A DNA stretch of 20,524 nucleotides from WS-7 sp036505295 (lineage in GTDB: Bacteria > Eisenbacteria > RBG-16-71-46 > SZUA-252), in contig DASXTQ010000046.1 of the NCBI GenBank assembly GCA_036505295.1, forward strand, positions 1 through 20,524, read 5' to 3'. The position numbers were made by a program, and so were the translations under genes. Below are positions 1 to 7,088 of this stretch, in pieces. Within the stretch, counting starts at the first letter, position 1; every line of letters starts with the position of its first letter. Under the pieces are notes generated by a model. The model searched no databases and was not told where the DNA came from. It worked only from the letters and a program-made list of their open reading frames with translations.

Positions 1-117
1 GGCGCGGTGGAACCCGGCGCCGTCGTTCCCAGGGCGTGGTGGAGGGACCGCGTCCTGAGGTGTTGGGATCATCGTCCGCGACGGCCCCGGTCCACGCGGG
101 ACCGAGCGAAGACTGGA

Positions 118-164
118 AGGGCCCGGCGCCCACACATCTACCTGAGCCGGGCCCTCTGTCTTTT
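118..164 (+). terminator. Rho-independent terminator-like hairpin
   Basis: AGGGCCCGGC (118-127) pairs perfectly with GCCGGGCCCT (146-155) across an 18-base loop and is followed by CTGTCTTTT. The T-rich side is on the plus strand, so it would end a plus-strand transcript entering from the left. On the minus strand it lies about 160 bases beyond the transporter stop and has a poorer T tail there. The loop is long for a classical terminator. Confidence 0.5.
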
Positions 165-196
165 CGGTAGCCGTGCACGGCGGGCGCGGCTCGTGG

Positions 197-305
197 CCCG
201 GCACCGCCTGCGGCCCGGCACCCCTGCTGCCCAGCACCGAAGGCCCGCGGCCGGCACCGCCCGCCTGCTGCCCCCCGGCACCGAGGGCCCGCAACTCGGC
301 ACCGG
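197..305. repeat. Degenerate GCAC(C)-motif array
   Basis: Six copies of a short motif close to CCGGCACCG have their GCAC core at 201, 218, 234, 254, 278 and 299, with periods of 16 to 24 bases. The sequence between copies is GC-rich and not conserved. No reading frame explains it. It may be a decayed low-complexity repeat; compositional bias is the simplest alternative. Confidence 0.3.
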
Positions 306-324
306 GAGCCCGGGCGCAGCCCCT

Positions 325-2382
325 CTAGTAGACCCGTACCGGGAGAATCACCATGGGCAAACCATGGAACGCCAGCCGCCGCTGCAGCGCGGGGCAGGTC
401 TGGTTGTGGAGCCAGCGGACGATCGCTCCTTCCTTCTGGAACACGAGCTGGCCGCCGAACGTGACCGAGCGCGGGTAGTCCTTGCTCGCCTGGAGGCAGA
501 GCGCCTCCAGCTCGTCGACGATGTCGGTTCCGATCGAGTAGCGATACTCGGCTGGAATCCCCAGCTTTCGCGCGAAGTCCACGTACTTTTGCAGCTCCGT
601 TTCGGTGCTTCCCCGCAAGGCCTCGATCTCGTCCGCGCCCTTGAACCTTCCCGAGTCGATCGCTCCCACCGATATGAAAACGATCTGCTTGAACTGATTC
701 GGGAAAATACGGAACTGGTTCAAGAGCGAGTGGATGCCCAGCCCGCCGAAATTCGTCACCGTCAGGATCGCGGTCTGCGCGTGTCGCTGCATGGGGGCGG
801 CCGTGGGCTCGCCCCGGGGGAGCGGGACCGTGGTCAGCGTGTCGTCCAGACGGTGCAGGCTTTGCGCGGTCCGGATGTAATGCCGGCGGATCGCGACGCA
901 GCACATCGCGAGGATCGTCGTGAATAGCAGCGTGGCCCAGCCTCCCTCACTGAATTTGAATCCGACCGTTCCGACCAGGAGAAGGCCGGTGACGACGAAC
1001 CCGAGGCCGCTCACCGTCAGCGGCTGGCGCCACGGCTTTCCCTCGCGTCTCAAGTTCAAGGCGTCCCGAATCATTCCCAGCTGCGCGAGCGCGAAGGTGA
1101 GGAAGACGTTGATGCTGTAAAGGACGACGAGAATGTGCACGGCCCCGCCCGTGACGGCGAGTACGGCGGCGGCGGCGATCGCCATGAACATGACGCCGTT
1201 CGAGCTGACCAGCCGCTCGGAAAGGTTGGCGAACCGCGACGGGACCCAGCGGTCCAGCGCCATGTAGACGAGCACACGGGGTCCGCCGAGAAACCCTGTT
1301 TGCGCCGCGACGAAGAGCAGGGCACCCGCCGAAAGCAGGACGACGGCGACGAGAGCGCTCCCCATGTGACTCCCAGGCGGAAAGAGCTGCCCGGCCACGG
1401 CGTACCACAACACCGCGTTCAGGGTCTTTCCCGGGACCGGGTGAACCTGATACAGCAGATACGCGAACAGGATTCCCCCGGCGATGAAGGCGAGCGAAAA
1501 CGCCATATACCGCATCGTCGCCTTCGCCGTCTCGACCTTCGGCTCGCGCAGCATCGGCACGCCGTTGCTCACCGCCTCGATCCCGGTGTAGGTGCCGCCG
1601 CCCAGCGTGAAGGCTCGGAAAAGCAGCATGAGGAGCGCGATCCACCCGGTCTCCTGCACCGCCCGGCTGGATTGCTCCCGCAGGTGATTCACCTCGACGG
1701 GGATCTGGTGGAGATTCAAGACGATGGCGGCCACGATCGCCCCCACGTGGCTCACGATGAATATCAGGAAAATGGGAGAAATGACCGCGACCGACTCGCG
1801 GACGCCACGCAGGTTCAGCAGGGTGAGCGCCGCGAGAAGGAGAAACGTGAACGGAATCCTGAGCGCCTGCAGCGAGGGCGGAAACAAGCTGAAGATCGAC
1901 TCCGAGCAGCTCGCGAGCGAGATCGCGATCGTGAGCACGTAATCGACGAGGAGGGCAGTCCCGGACATGAGGCCGGCCCCCGGGCCGAGAAGCTTCGTCG
2001 CGACGACGTAGCCGCCGCCTCCGGCGGGAAAGCGCTCGATGATCCGCATGTAGCTGACCGCGATGACAACGACCGTGAAGGCGGTGAGGATCGCGAGCGG
2101 GATCGCGAGGAACGTGTTCTCCCCTAGCGCGCGGAACGCGGCCTCCGGGCCGTAGGCCGACGATGAGAGCCCGTCCGCGCCCAAACCGACCCAAGCCAGA
2201 AACGCCGCGAGCGAGATCTTATGGAATAGGTGGGGATCCGTGATCCGGCGCGCGGGCCCAACGACGATCTCGAACGCGCGCTGGAGGAATCGCGTCACGC
2301 GGGAGACCTGGACCGGCCCTCCCTGGTCGGGAGGTAGCTCGGGGATGCTGGGAGTGGGTCCTTCCGGCAGGTGCTCAGCCAT
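325..2382 (-). CDS. KimA-like APC-superfamily transporter with C-terminal cytoplasmic domain
   Basis: A 685-residue inner-membrane transporter with a core of about 12 hydrophobic segments (roughly residues 55-500). From memory it aligns well with the Bacillus KimA (YdaO) potassium importer. Shared stretches include LGADGLSSSAYG (67-78, D70 and Y77), PAGGGGYVV (119-127), LLVDYVLT (144-151, D147 and Y148), YTGIEAVSN (265-273) and the AAQTGF segment near 359. The positions matching KimA cation-coordinating Asp, Tyr, Thr and Glu are kept. Residues 535-685 form a soluble domain (NFGGLGI, SVGAIDSG, GTDIVDELEALC, GGQLVFQ) that may correspond to the USP-like c-di-AMP-binding domain of KimA. The likely role is potassium uptake; amino-acid permease, the usual automatic label, is the alternative. 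The ATG at 2382 has no strong ribosome site. A -10-like TATATA lies just upstream on this strand, without a clear -35. Confidence 0.82.
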   Translation of the reverse strand: MAEHLPEGPTPSIPELPPDQGGPVQVSRVTRFLQRAFEIVVGPARRITDPHLFHKISLAAFLAWVGLGADGLSSSAYGPEAAFRALGENTFLAIPLAILTAFTVVVIAVSYMRIIERFPAGGGGYVVATKLLGPGAGLMSGTALLVDYVLTIAISLASCSESIFSLFPPSLQALRIPFTFLLLAALTLLNLRGVRESVAVISPIFLIFIVSHVGAIVAAIVLNLHQIPVEVNHLREQSSRAVQETGWIALLMLLFRAFTLGGGTYTGIEAVSNGVPMLREPKVETAKATMRYMAFSLAFIAGGILFAYLLYQVHPVPGKTLNAVLWYAVAGQLFPPGSHMGSALVAVVLLSAGALLFVAAQTGFLGGPRVLVYMALDRWVPSRFANLSERLVSSNGVMFMAIAAAAVLAVTGGAVHILVVLYSINVFLTFALAQLGMIRDALNLRREGKPWRQPLTVSGLGFVVTGLLLVGTVGFKFSEGGWATLLFTTILAMCCVAIRRHYIRTAQSLHRLDDTLTTVPLPRGEPTAAPMQRHAQTAILTVTNFGGLGIHSLLNQFRIFPNQFKQIVFISVGAIDSGRFKGADEIEALRGSTETELQKYVDFARKLGIPAEYRYSIGTDIVDELEALCLQASKDYPRSVTFGGQLVFQKEGAIVRWLHNQTCPALQRRLAFHGLPMVILPVRVY

Positions 2383-2438
2383 GCAAGGCGTGGACTATAT
2401 AGTGAAAGGCGTATCCGGGCCACAGCCGGAAATAGTTC

Positions 2439-2463
2439 GCCCCGGCGAAGTGCGTGCCGGGGC
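2439..2463 (-). terminator. Hairpin between cold-shock and transporter genes
   Basis: GCCCCGGC and GCCGGGGC form a perfect 8-bp stem around a 9-base loop, 28 bases beyond the cold-shock stop codon on the minus strand. What follows is GAACTATTTCC rather than a clean T run, so it may attenuate rather than stop transcription into the transporter gene. In cold-shock mRNAs such 3' hairpins often also protect the transcript. Confidence 0.45.
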
Positions 2464-2490
2464 GGCAGTTTATCGATGAATGGGACGGCC

Positions 2491-2694
2491 TTACACCGTC
2501 GTCACGTTGGCTGCTTGCTTGCCCTTCGGGCCCTCGACGATCTCGAACTCCACCGCCTGCCCTTCCGCGAGGGTCTTGAAGCCCTCGCCCTGGATGGCCG
2601 AGTAGTGTACGAACACGTCCTCGCCGCCAGGCTGCTGGATGAAGCCAAATCCCTTCGACTCATTGAACCATTTCACGGTTCCGCGCTTGCGCAT
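2491..2694 (-). CDS. Cold-shock protein (CspA family)
   Basis: A 67-residue single cold-shock domain, the normal CspA length. It is a cytoplasmic protein of the family that binds single-stranded nucleic acid and melts RNA structure. RNP1 is seen as KGFGFI (14-19) and RNP2 as VFVHYS (27-32), preceded by GTVKWFN. The ATG at 2694 is chosen because GGGAGGAGGTGA sits just upstream and the protein begins where CspA proteins begin; the frame stays open further upstream without family similarity. About 66% of residues match the second cold-shock protein at 11176-11385, so the two are paralogues. A TTGACA-N17-TAACGT promoter about 290 bases upstream implies a long structured leader, as in cspA mRNAs. 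Confidence 0.95.
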   Translation of the reverse strand: MRKRGTVKWFNESKGFGFIQQPGGEDVFVHYSAIQGEGFKTLAEGQAVEFEIVEGPKGKQAANVTTV

Positions 2695-2988
2695 TGAATC
2701 TTCACCTCCTCCCGATTGCGGCTGCTTCGAGCTGAGACACAAGCCGATGGAGAGGCCCCGGGCCGATGCCCATTCGCGCGCGTGAGGGCCGCTCCGCATC
2801 GTGACGCTTCGGTATCCTCGTCATTTGTCTTTTTCTAGGGGATTGCTTCAGCGTGTCGACACCGATCGATGCTTTGAACCTTGCCGCGTGCCAGCGCTGA
2901 AGCCGAGATCCTAATGCGAGGCAACACCATTGCAGGTTTCCAAAGCGAGCTTGGACTGGCCGTTCTTGCCGGCCCGAAAGACGCGCGT
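2695..2988 (-). promoter_or_regulatory. Long structured leader of the cold-shock gene
   Basis: About 290 bases separate the predicted promoter from the cold-shock ATG and contain no credible gene. A perfect 9-bp inverted repeat, GCTTCAGCG at 2845-2853 and CGCTGAAGC at 2895-2903, encloses 41 bases and would form a stem in the leader RNA. The strong ribosome site GGGAGGAGGTGA lies at its end. Long structured leaders control translation and stability of cspA-type mRNAs with temperature; that this one does so is inference. Confidence 0.5.
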
Positions 2989-3017
2989 ACGTTAGCCTCG
3001 TAACGGTGGGGTGTCAA
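2989..3017 (-). promoter_or_regulatory. Promoter for the cold-shock gene
   Basis: On the minus strand a perfect -35 TTGACA (3012-3017) is followed after exactly 17 bases by TAACGT (2989-2994), which keeps the first, second and last bases of the -10 consensus. Transcription would start near 2982. The -35 is 33 bases from that of the divergent plus-strand promoter. Confidence 0.55.
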
Positions 3018-3049
3018 CGTAAACTTGGTCTGACCGTCGCCCGCGATTC

Positions 3050-3078
3050 TTGACCGCGCCACGCCAGCGCCGTAACGT
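3050..3078 (+). promoter_or_regulatory. Promoter for the DUF4139-kinase-subtilase unit
   Basis: TTGACC (3050-3055), 17 bases, then TAACGT (3073-3078), the same -10 hexamer as the divergent promoter. It would give a leader of about 45 bases before the ATG at 3129. TATACG at 3085-3090 is an alternative -10 without a matched -35. Confidence 0.45.
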
Positions 3079-3128
3079 GCGTCTTATACGAGAGAAACAC
3101 ATTAACCGGTATCGCACCAGGAGGTCGA

Positions 3129-4494
3129 ATGGCCGGAATCCGGCAGATTGCTCCCACCCTCCTATCGATGCTCCTGATGGCGCTTCCTAACGCGGCACAC
3201 GCGGTGGTGGCCCAACGCGCGCCGGGCCGCGCGGAGCTCGTCATCTACAACAACAACCTCGCGCTCGTGCGCGAGCCGTACGCACTGAAGCTCTCGCGCG
3301 GCCGAAACGAGGTGACGCTCGAGGGTGTGCCGCGCCGGATCGATTCAACCTCGGTGCGCCTCGAGGGGGGACGGATTTCGGATCCTGAGGCAGAGCTTCG
3401 ATTACGATCTCTGGAGCGGTGACCGCGTCTTCCAACGCTTCCTCGGCGACTCGATTGGGTACCGATATGGCGGCAGGACCTACCGTGGACGCCTCGTGGG
3501 AATCGAGGGAGACGATCTCTTCATCGAGCGCCGCGATTCGGTCGGGGTCCTCACGATGATGAACCGGCGGTCGCTCAGCGAGCTCGAGTTCCGGTCGAGT
3601 CCGGGCCTGGCCACCCGCCCCTCGCTTCGGTGGCAGGTGGAGAGCGCGAAGGGCGGGGCTCTGGCCGCAATGCTCTCCTATCTGACCTCGGGGATCGAGT
3701 GGACGGCGGAGTACTCCGCGGAGATCGATCCGGGGGAAAAGGAAGTCGAGCTGTCAGGCTGGGCCACGATCGTCAACCGCACCGGGACGACCTACGAGGA
3801 CGCCAAGGTGGCCCTGGTCGCTGGGGAGCTCCATCGCGCGGGGGAGACCCCCGACCGCGGTCCGGCCGCGGAGGAGGCAACCCCGGGGGCGCAGGCGCCG
3901 GGTGCCCAGGATCTATTTGCGTACCACTTCTACCCGGTCGCGGGCGCGATGGACCTTCCCTATCTCGAGACGACGCAGGTTCCCCTCGTGGGGCCAACAC
4001 GCGTCCCCGCGCGTCGAGCCTACGTCTATGACGCGGCGCGCGATGGATCGCGCGTTCGCGTGCGTCTGGAGCTCGGGAACGAGAAGTCGCTGGGGCTGGG
4101 CGTGACACTCCCGGCGGGGCGCGTGCGCGTGTACGAGGCCGGCCCGGGCGGGATGCGTGCGCTGGTCGGCGAGGACGCGATCGGACACACGCCGGCCGGG
4201 GAGAAGGTCAAGATCCTGGCCGGTACCGCGTTCGATCTCGTGGGCGACAGAACGCGCCTGTCGCACTCCCGGGTCTCGCGGAACGTGACCGAGGACGCGT
4301 ACAAGATCACGATTCGAAACCGCGGCGAGAAGGCCGCGACCGTCACGGTCATGGAGACGCTGTACGGGAACTGGGAGATCACCGCGAAATCCTCCGAGTA
4401 CAGGAAGAAGGACGCCGATACGATCGAGTTCGACGTCGCGGTGGCCCCCGGCCAGTCGGCCGCGCTGACCTACACGGTTCGATTCACGTACTAG
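3129..4494 (+). CDS. Secreted DUF4139 domain protein, frameshifted
   Basis: Two frames together make one protein. Frame 3129-3422 gives a signal peptide (residues 1-25, ending AAHA), then YNNNLALVRE and LEGVPRRIDSTSVRLEG, the usual DUF4139 N-terminus. The continuation (GFRILRQSFDYDLWSGDRV, then YLTSGIEWTAEYSAEID and a beta-rich tail to 4494) is in the next frame, open from 3325. Removing one G from the G6 tract at 3365-3370 joins them as LEGDGFRIL and gives about 454 residues. The ATG at 3129 has AGGAGG five bases upstream. DUF4139 proteins are exported and beta-rich with no settled function. The stop is 8 bases before the kinase start, suggesting an operon. An assembly error, a real pseudogene or a phase-variable tract are all possible; if read as is, only a 97-residue N-terminal product is made. 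Confidence 0.8.
3365..3370 (+). other. G6 tract at the frameshift point
   Basis: The run of six G after GA is where the two DUF4139 frames must join. With five G the codons read Leu-Glu-Gly-Asp-Gly-Phe-Arg and continue in the downstream frame without a stop. Homopolymers are both common sequencing-error sites and common slippage sites. Confidence 0.65.
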
Positions 4495-4502
4495 AGGGGA
4501 TC

Positions 4503-7088
4503 ATGGCTCTATCCGCGGGCACGCGGCTCGGCCCGTACGAGATTCTCGCCCCGCTGGGCGCCGGCGGGATGGGCGAGGTCTACCGCGCGCGCGACACGCG
4601 GCTCGGGCGCGAGGTCGCGGTCAAGGTCCTTCCTACCGCCTACTCCGCGGATCCCGACAGGATGCGCCGCTTCGAGCAGGAGGCGCGCTCCGCGGCCGCG
4701 CTCAACCACCCCAATATCGTCGCGATCTACGACGTCGGCACTCACGAGGGCGCTTCGTACGTCGTCTCGGAGCTGCTCGAAGGGATGATCTTACGCGAGC
4801 GCCTCGCGGGGGGCGCCATTCCGCAGCGGAAGGCCGTGGACTTCGCCCTCGATATTGCCTGCGGCCTGGCCGCGGCGCACGCCAAAGGAATCGCGCACCG
4901 CGACTTGAAACCGGAAAACCTCTTCGTGACGCGGGACGGCCGGATCAAAATCCTCGACTTTGGCCTCGCGAAGCTGATCCGCCCCGACGCCTCCGAACCG
5001 GGGCGCAGCAAGGCGCCCACCTTAGGCATCGATACCGATCCCGGGATGATCTTGGGCACCGTGGGCTACATGGCCCCCGAGCAGGTCCGCGGGGTGCCGG
5101 CGGATCACCGCGCGGACATCTTCGCGCTCGGCGCCATCCTTCACGAAATGCTCACGGGCAAGCGCCCGTTCCATCGCCCGACCGCTGTCGAGACGATGAA
5201 CGCCATATTGAAGGACGATCCGCCGGATCTTTCGGTAGCGCCGCGCCCGGTGCCACCCGCGCTCGAGAGGATCGTGCTGCACTGCCTCGAGAAGGACCCG
5301 GCCGCGCGGTTCCAATCCGCACAGGACATCGCTTTCAATCTCGAGGCACTCTCGGGGCTGAGCGAGCCGTCGGGCGCTGTAGTCAGGACGGCAAGAGCAC
5401 GCCGCGGCCTTCGGCCCGCGCTCGCCGTGCTCGCGGGCTTCGCGGTAGTTCTCGCGGCATTTGCGGCCGGTCGGGCGACCCAGGGTAGACGTGGGACAGC
5501 GCCGGAATATCGTCAGCTCACTTTTCAGAAAGGTCCGGTCTTCGCCGCGCGCTTCGCGCCGGATGGACAGACCTTCGTCTATGCGGCCGCATGGGAGGGG
5601 GGGCCCTGCGAGCTTTACCTGGGAAGGTCCGGTTCTCCGGAGTCTCGAAGCATGGGCATTCGCATGGCGAACCTCCTCGCGATGTCCTCCTCCGGTGAGA
5701 TGGCCCTCTGCTTAGGTCCCCGCCGGGCAGCGGCGCTCGTCACCCGAGGGACGCTCGCGCGGGTGCCGCTTGCCGGCGGAGCCCCTCGAGAGATTCTCGC
5801 GAACGTCCTCGGGGCCGACTGGTCGCCGGACGGATCCTCCCTCGCGGTCGTCCGCGAAGCCGAGGGTACATTCCGCTTGGAATACCCGATCGGGACGCTC
5901 CTCTTCGAGACCAGGGGCTGGATGAGCCATCCGCGCGTTTCCCCGGGCGGCGACATGGTAGCTTTTCTCTTTCATCCCGCCCAAGGTGATGATCGTGGCG
6001 CCGTCATGGTGGTCGACCGGGCGCGGAAGGCCCGCAGACTCAGCCCTGAATGGAGCACGACGGGTGGGCTCGCGTGGTCGGCCCGAGGCCGGGAGGTATG
6101 GTTCACGGCTGGACGGGGGAGCGGCGAGCGCGCGTTGTACGCGGTCTCGCTTTCCGGGGACTTGCGAGTGGTGGCGAGGGTTCCCGGCGGGGTTACGCTC
6201 CACGATATCTCGCGCGACGGGCGCGTCCTCCTGACTTCGGACGACCAGCGATCGGACCTCTGCGGTCTCCTCGCCGGGGACGAGACGGAGCGGGATTTGA
6301 CCTGGCTCGATTTCTCCATCCCGGCCGATATCTCGCCCGACAACAAGACGGTGCTGTTCTCGGAGCAAGGGGCCGCGGCGGGGCAACTGTATTCGGTGTT
6401 CGTCCGCGGTATGGATGGATCCCCCGCGACCCGCCTGGGCGACGGGCAAGCGCTCGCGTTTTCGCCGGACGCGCATGCCGCCCTTACCTTGCTCTACACG
6501 ACGCCGCCTCGGCTGGTGATTCTCCCCACCGGACCCGGCGAGGCGAAGTGGCTTCCGAACCCAGGATTCGAACGATACCGCGAATACCCAGTCACATGGA
6601 CGCCGGACGGCAAGAGCATTGTTTTCCCGGCGGGGCAGTCGGGCAGACCCCTGCGCTGCTATGTCCAAAGCGTCGAGACAGGGGTAACGCGTGCGGTCAC
6701 GCCGGAGGGATTCCCCGATTTCGTGCTGTCGGCGCGAGGAGACTCGGTCTATGCGGGGGGAGCGGGCGGCACGGTCTGGGCCTACCCCGTTGCGGGAGGG
6801 AAGCCGACGCCTCTCTCCGCCAAGGGGCTCGAATCCGAGGATCATGTCTTGAGGCTCAACAAGGATGGACGATCGGTCTACATGTTTCAGGAGCTGGGCC
6901 AGTCCGCGAAACTGGTTCGCCTCGATCTGAGGACGCGACAGCGGTCGCTGGTCCGAGAATTGAGACCGACGGACACCGCTGGGCTCGTCGGAGTTCAGAC
7001 GGTCGTCGTGTCTCCGGACGGACAGGCTGTCGTGTTCAGGGCGCGCCGGTACCTGTCGAGGCTCTATTTGGCCGAAGGCTTGCAGTGA
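4503..7088 (+). CDS. Transmembrane Ser/Thr protein kinase with C-terminal TolB-like propeller
   Basis: An 861-residue Hanks-type kinase. The catalytic domain spans about 12-285: glycine loop GAGGMGEVY (19-27), K41 in VAVKVL, a candidate helix-C Glu near 60, HRDLKPEN (132-139, catalytic D134), DFG (152-154) and GTVGYMAPE (185-193), all intact. One membrane segment lies at about 303-323. Residues 340-861 hold repeated PDG motifs (SPDGSSLAVV, SPGGDMVAF, SPDNKTVLF, TPDGKSIVF, SPDGQAVVF) typical of TolB/PD40 beta-propellers. With the kinase inside, the propeller would lie outside the membrane as a candidate sensor. The start follows the DUF4139 stop by 8 bases with AGGGG close upstream. The stop codon overlaps the GTG start of the subtilase, so the two are probably translated together. 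Ligand and phosphorylation targets cannot be read from the sequence. Confidence 0.93.
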   Translation: MALSAGTRLGPYEILAPLGAGGMGEVYRARDTRLGREVAVKVLPTAYSADPDRMRRFEQEARSAAALNHPNIVAIYDVGTHEGASYVVSELLEGMILRERLAGGAIPQRKAVDFALDIACGLAAAHAKGIAHRDLKPENLFVTRDGRIKILDFGLAKLIRPDASEPGRSKAPTLGIDTDPGMILGTVGYMAPEQVRGVPADHRADIFALGAILHEMLTGKRPFHRPTAVETMNAILKDDPPDLSVAPRPVPPALERIVLHCLEKDPAARFQSAQDIAFNLEALSGLSEPSGAVVRTARARRGLRPALAVLAGFAVVLAAFAAGRATQGRRGTAPEYRQLTFQKGPVFAARFAPDGQTFVYAAAWEGGPCELYLGRSGSPESRSMGIRMANLLAMSSSGEMALCLGPRRAAALVTRGTLARVPLAGGAPREILANVLGADWSPDGSSLAVVREAEGTFRLEYPIGTLLFETRGWMSHPRVSPGGDMVAFLFHPAQGDDRGAVMVVDRARKARRLSPEWSTTGGLAWSARGREVWFTAGRGSGERALYAVSLSGDLRVVARVPGGVTLHDISRDGRVLLTSDDQRSDLCGLLAGDETERDLTWLDFSIPADISPDNKTVLFSEQGAAAGQLYSVFVRGMDGSPATRLGDGQALAFSPDAHAALTLLYTTPPRLVILPTGPGEAKWLPNPGFERYREYPVTWTPDGKSIVFPAGQSGRPLRCYVQSVETGVTRAVTPEGFPDFVLSARGDSVYAGGAGGTVWAYPVAGGKPTPLSAKGLESEDHVLRLNKDGRSVYMFQELGQSAKLVRLDLRTRQRSLVRELRPTDTAGLVGVQTVVVSPDGQAVVFRARRYLSRLYLAEGLQ

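Larger units (their letters stand above)
1..324. other. Non-coding stretch at left edge
   Basis: No convincing gene lies between the window edge and the stop codon of the KimA-like gene. Open frames crossing it on the plus strand run antisense into that gene and look like high-GC shadows. It holds a strong hairpin with a T-rich tail (118-164) and a degenerate array of GCACC-containing motifs (about 197-305). In frame 2 of the plus strand a short reading stretch stops with TGA at 56-58, about 60 bases before the hairpin. This could be the C-terminus of a gene lying to the left, but 18 codons are too few to judge. Confidence 0.5.

Noticed and set aside
7..927. Long plus-strand open frame
   Set aside because: It is antisense to the transporter over most of its length, rich in Arg/Gly/Pro and without any recognisable motif: a high-GC shadow.
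1135..2127. Plus-strand frame of 330 codons
   Set aside because: Antisense to the transporter membrane core, with an extreme Arg/Asp/Glu composition typical of shadow frames.
2383..2490. Possible c-di-AMP (ydaO-type) riboswitch before the KimA-like gene
   Set aside because: Only 108 bases are available and mostly hold one GC hairpin; I could not find the conserved blocks of that riboswitch.
2835..3244. Two short minus-strand frames in the cold-shock leader
   Set aside because: No ribosome sites or protein similarity; they cross the promoters and the start of the DUF4139 gene.
5712..6845. Minus-strand frame of 377 codons
   Set aside because: Antisense to the kinase propeller domain, without motifs.
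6050..7084. Upstream extension of the subtilase frame
   Set aside because: This part lies inside the kinase gene in another frame and has shadow composition; the signal peptide begins at the GTG at 7085.
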